Below, in pieces: positions 62,109 to 64,000 of a stretch of 64,000 nt of DNA. Below the pieces are notes generated by a model. It ran no database searches. It was not told the DNA's origin and worked only from the letters and a program-made list of their open reading frames with translations. Position 1 is the first letter of the stretch, and each line of letters opens with the position of its first letter. This stretch comes from Faucicola osloensis_B (GTDB lineage: Bacteria; Pseudomonadota; Gammaproteobacteria; Pseudomonadales; Moraxellaceae). The position numbers and the translations under genes are program-made. The DNA lies in NCBI GenBank assembly GCA_964211495.1, contig CAXORL010000001.1, positions 62,001-126,000 on the forward strand. Reading direction: 5' to 3'.

Positions 62109-62261
62109 TAAGCGCTTGTTTAGGGTTGCTATCTTTAACTTGTTGATTGGGCGTGTTGATTTAATAAGTTAGATAAAGGCTAAAAAAAGCAATATATGAA
62201 CAGGGTGCAATAAACCCATGATTTTATTTGTAAGCATTCTAAAATAGTAAGTGGAGCGTAA

Positions 62262-63365
62262 ATGGCAGGCAATACCATCGGGCAAGTTTTTACCGTCACC
62301 ACCTGTGGCGAATCACATGGTGCAGGACTCATGGCAATCGTTGACGGTGTGCCACCAGGGTTGCCTTTAACCGAAGCAGATCTGCAAATAGACCTGGATC
62401 GTCGTAAGCCCGGTACCTCAAAATTTGCGACCCAGCGCCGTGAAGACGATGCAGTTGAAATTATCTCTGGCGTGTTTGAAGGTAAAACCACAGGCACTTC
62501 TATCGGGCTGTTGATTCGCAATACCAACCAAAAATCCAAAGATTATAGCGATATTAAAGACACCTTTCGTCCCAACCATGCCGATTATACTTATAGCATG
62601 AAATATGGGTTTCGCGATTATCGTGGCGGTGGTCGGTCATCAGCGCGCGAAACAGCAATGCGAGTGGCAGCGGGCGCGATTGCCAAGAAATATTTGAAAC
62701 AACGGCTAGGGGTAGAAGTCCGCGGTTATGTGACCCAGATTGGTAATGTGATTGCCAAACAGATACCTGAAGATACGATTGATTGGGAATTTGTCAACAG
62801 TAATCCATTTTTTTGTGCGGATATAGACGCCTTGCCAAAGTTTGAGCAGCTGATTACCCAATGCCGCGAGCAAGGAACAAGTTGTGGCGCAAAGCTTACC
62901 ATATTGGCATCGGGTGTACCGGTGGGATTGGGTGAGCCTGTGTTTGACAGGCTTGATGCGGATATCGCCCATGCGATGATGAGTATTAATGCAGTCAAAG
63001 GCGTTGAAATTGGCGATGGCATGGCAGTGGCGGGACAGTTTGGGCATGAGTCTCGCGACGAGTTAACCTTGCACGGCTTTAATGCCAACCATGCCGGGGG
63101 AATTTTAGGGGGAATTTCATCAGGGCAAACGATAGTAGTCAGTATTGCGCTAAAACCTACTGCCAGTATCACTACGCCGGGTCAAAGTATTGATATTCAC
63201 GGCAATGCAGTAGAGATGCTAACCAAAGGTCGGCATGATCCTTGTGTCGGTGTGCGTGCTACGCCGATTGCAGAAGCCATGCTTGCCATTGTGCTGTTAG
63301 ACCATTATCTGCGTCATCGTGGGCAAAATGCGGATGTCACTGTGCCGCTCACCCCGATTGTATAA
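62262..63365 (+). CDS. aroC: Chorismate synthase
   Basis: A 367-residue FMN-dependent enzyme that makes chorismate from 5-enolpyruvylshikimate 3-phosphate, the last step of the shared aromatic pathway. Family motifs: GESHGAGLMAIVDGVPPG (about 15-32), RRKPGTSKFATQRRE and the DYRGGGRSSARETAMRVAAGA segment (about 124-144), and GRHDPCVGVRATPIAEAMLA near the C-terminus (about 325). Length is normal and the ribosome binding site GTGGAG is good. It follows prmB and precedes the HolD-like gene. Confidence 0.98.
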   Translation: MAGNTIGQVFTVTTCGESHGAGLMAIVDGVPPGLPLTEADLQIDLDRRKPGTSKFATQRREDDAVEIISGVFEGKTTGTSIGLLIRNTNQKSKDYSDIKDTFRPNHADYTYSMKYGFRDYRGGGRSSARETAMRVAAGAIAKKYLKQRLGVEVRGYVTQIGNVIAKQIPEDTIDWEFVNSNPFFCADIDALPKFEQLITQCREQGTSCGAKLTILASGVPVGLGEPVFDRLDADIAHAMMSINAVKGVEIGDGMAVAGQFGHESRDELTLHGFNANHAGGILGGISSGQTIVVSIALKPTASITTPGQSIDIHGNAVEMLTKGRHDPCVGVRATPIAEAMLAIVLLDHYLRHRGQNADVTVPLTPIV

Positions 63366-63440
63366 TTTTTTAATAGGGGTATTTGGTTGCCATAAGGTTG
63401 CTATAATGCGTTGCCCCATTCAACTTGAGTTAACATTGGT

Positions 63441-64000
63441 ATGACTGTACCTGACCTTACCCTTGATGAGCAGCAGTACGATGCCTGGCAAAGCGAAATA
63501 CTGGCGCAGATGGGTGTTACGCGTTGGGTGCGCCAAGATTGCCCTGTCAAAACGTTTGCTAATATAGAAGGTTTTGAGGTTGTTTCTTCCTATCAAGCGG
63601 TTGAGACGCTTGCTGCCATGGCGCCGCAATTACAACCCGCTCAAACTGGGTTAACTAGCGAACTTGCGCCCATTGCTACAACGCCAGACATCAATCATCC
63701 TGTTATTGCGGATGATGCCATTGAGAGCGCAGTAGAATTACCCCCAGCGAGTCCGGCAGATTTTCACACCCATGATGTAGCTTTACCCAACGATTCATCT
63801 TTATCTAATCATTCATCTTTACCCCATGATTCACCTTTAAAAAGTGACCCTGCGCCAAATAATGATGGGCACAGTAATAACGGGCAGAGTGATGAGCTAT
63901 TCAATAATGAACAGCTCAATGATGAATTGCTCACTGCCAGTTTTGATGTGCAGGCGATAGTGGTGGGTGAGTGGACACTGGTGGTTGACAGTCATTTTTT
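63441..64000 (+). CDS. holD: Probable DNA polymerase III psi subunit HolD-like protein (partial)
   Basis: An ATG at 63441 opens a frame that runs off the right edge with no stop, at least 186 residues. The N-terminal segment LAQMGVTRWV (about residues 20-30) closely resembles the HolD N-terminal peptide that binds the chi subunit. After about residue 55 comes a long low-complexity stretch rich in Ser, Asn, His, Asp and Pro (to about 165), then VVGEWTLVVD, which could match the first core strand of HolD. If right, it is psi with an unusual linker. It lies after aroC, where rimI is often adjacent to holD in other bacteria; the 3' part is not visible. Confidence 0.6.
   Translation, partial: MTVPDLTLDEQQYDAWQSEILAQMGVTRWVRQDCPVKTFANIEGFEVVSSYQAVETLAAMAPQLQPAQTGLTSELAPIATTPDINHPVIADDAIESAVELPPASPADFHTHDVALPNDSSLSNHSSLPHDSPLKSDPAPNNDGHSNNGQSDELFNNEQLNDELLTASFDVQAIVVGEWTLVVDSHF

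Noticed and set aside
1..64000. tRNA, rRNA, prophage or plasmid features
   Set aside because: Nothing with a tRNA-like cloverleaf, rRNA sequence, integrase, phage or plasmid replication gene was recognised by eye; a covariance-model scan would be needed to exclude small RNAs fully.

Overview
The window is a piece of a gammaproteobacterial chromosome, most likely from the family Moraxellaceae and probably Moraxella or a close relative. The basis is the character of the proteins (MetZ rather than MetB, a PurU with an ACT domain, tandem glycine riboswitch ahead of gcvT, Acinetobacter/Psychrobacter/Moraxella-like hypothetical lipoproteins), the AT-leaning intergenic DNA, and the absence of enterobacterial arrangements such as priB between rpsF and rpsR or ruvA beside ruvB/ruvC. 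No database search was possible, so the genus is an inference. I see no prophage, insertion sequence, integron, CRISPR array, rRNA or tRNA gene; the segment is mostly ordinary core chromosome with a few lineage-specific genes.

Layout. 1-1208 (minus, cut by the left edge) is a phospholipase D/cardiolipin synthase-like lipoprotein. 1.3-6.1 kb holds metZ, cobB, ybaB-recR and rnd. 6.1-14.2 kb is on the minus strand: a GntP-type permease, then a glycine cleavage locus read right to left as glycine riboswitch, gcvT, an MliC-like lipoprotein, gcvH, a nitroreductase and gcvP. 14.6-16.2 kb holds a small secreted protein and ruvB. 16.2-24.2 kb is one 2638-residue surface lipoprotein built of bacterial Ig-like domains with a threefold higher-order repeat. 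Divergent from it is a membrane protein of unknown function with a Lys/Asn-rich tail (24.5-26.1 kb). 26.3-37.2 kb holds pyrC, rnt, a Sel1-like tail-anchored protein, scoAB, fxsA, ruvC, purU, an AmpG/RhtX-type permease, chaA and a BON-LysM protein. 37.3-39.4 kb holds a short ORF with a structured leader, then rtcB and a small basic partner gene. 39.5-45.3 kb (minus) holds an L,D-transpeptidase and leuCD-(unknown lipoprotein)-leuB, with a divergent LysR regulator at 45.5 kb. 46.4-51.3 kb holds a FadL-like porin, a DUF3108 protein and groES-groEL behind a sigma-32-like promoter. 51.6-58.1 kb (minus) holds yaaA, argF, alr, dnaB, rplI, rpsR, rpsF and a small lipoprotein. 58.5-64 kb holds a small two-helix membrane protein, a second L,D-transpeptidase, prmB, aroC and, running off the right edge, a probable HolD (DNA polymerase III psi) gene.

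Functional groups. The glycine cleavage enzymes T, H and P are together (L is not here) and the riboswitch turns on gcvT when glycine is plentiful. LeuC, LeuD and LeuB carry out the last steps of leucine synthesis, probably under the divergent LysR protein. RecR, RuvB, RuvC, DnaB and HolD serve replication and recombination, but ruvB and ruvC are 16 kb apart. RNase D, RNase T and RtcB handle RNA maturation or repair. Two paralogous L,D-transpeptidases, Alr and an AmpG-like permease relate to the cell wall.

The least ordinary features are the giant repeat lipoprotein, the short tandem duplications scattered through intergenic DNA (most striking on both sides of ruvC), the structured leader plus 24-codon ORF before rtcB, the small basic protein coupled to rtcB, an alanine-rich helical insert in the FadL-like porin, and the HolD-like protein with a long low-complexity linker.
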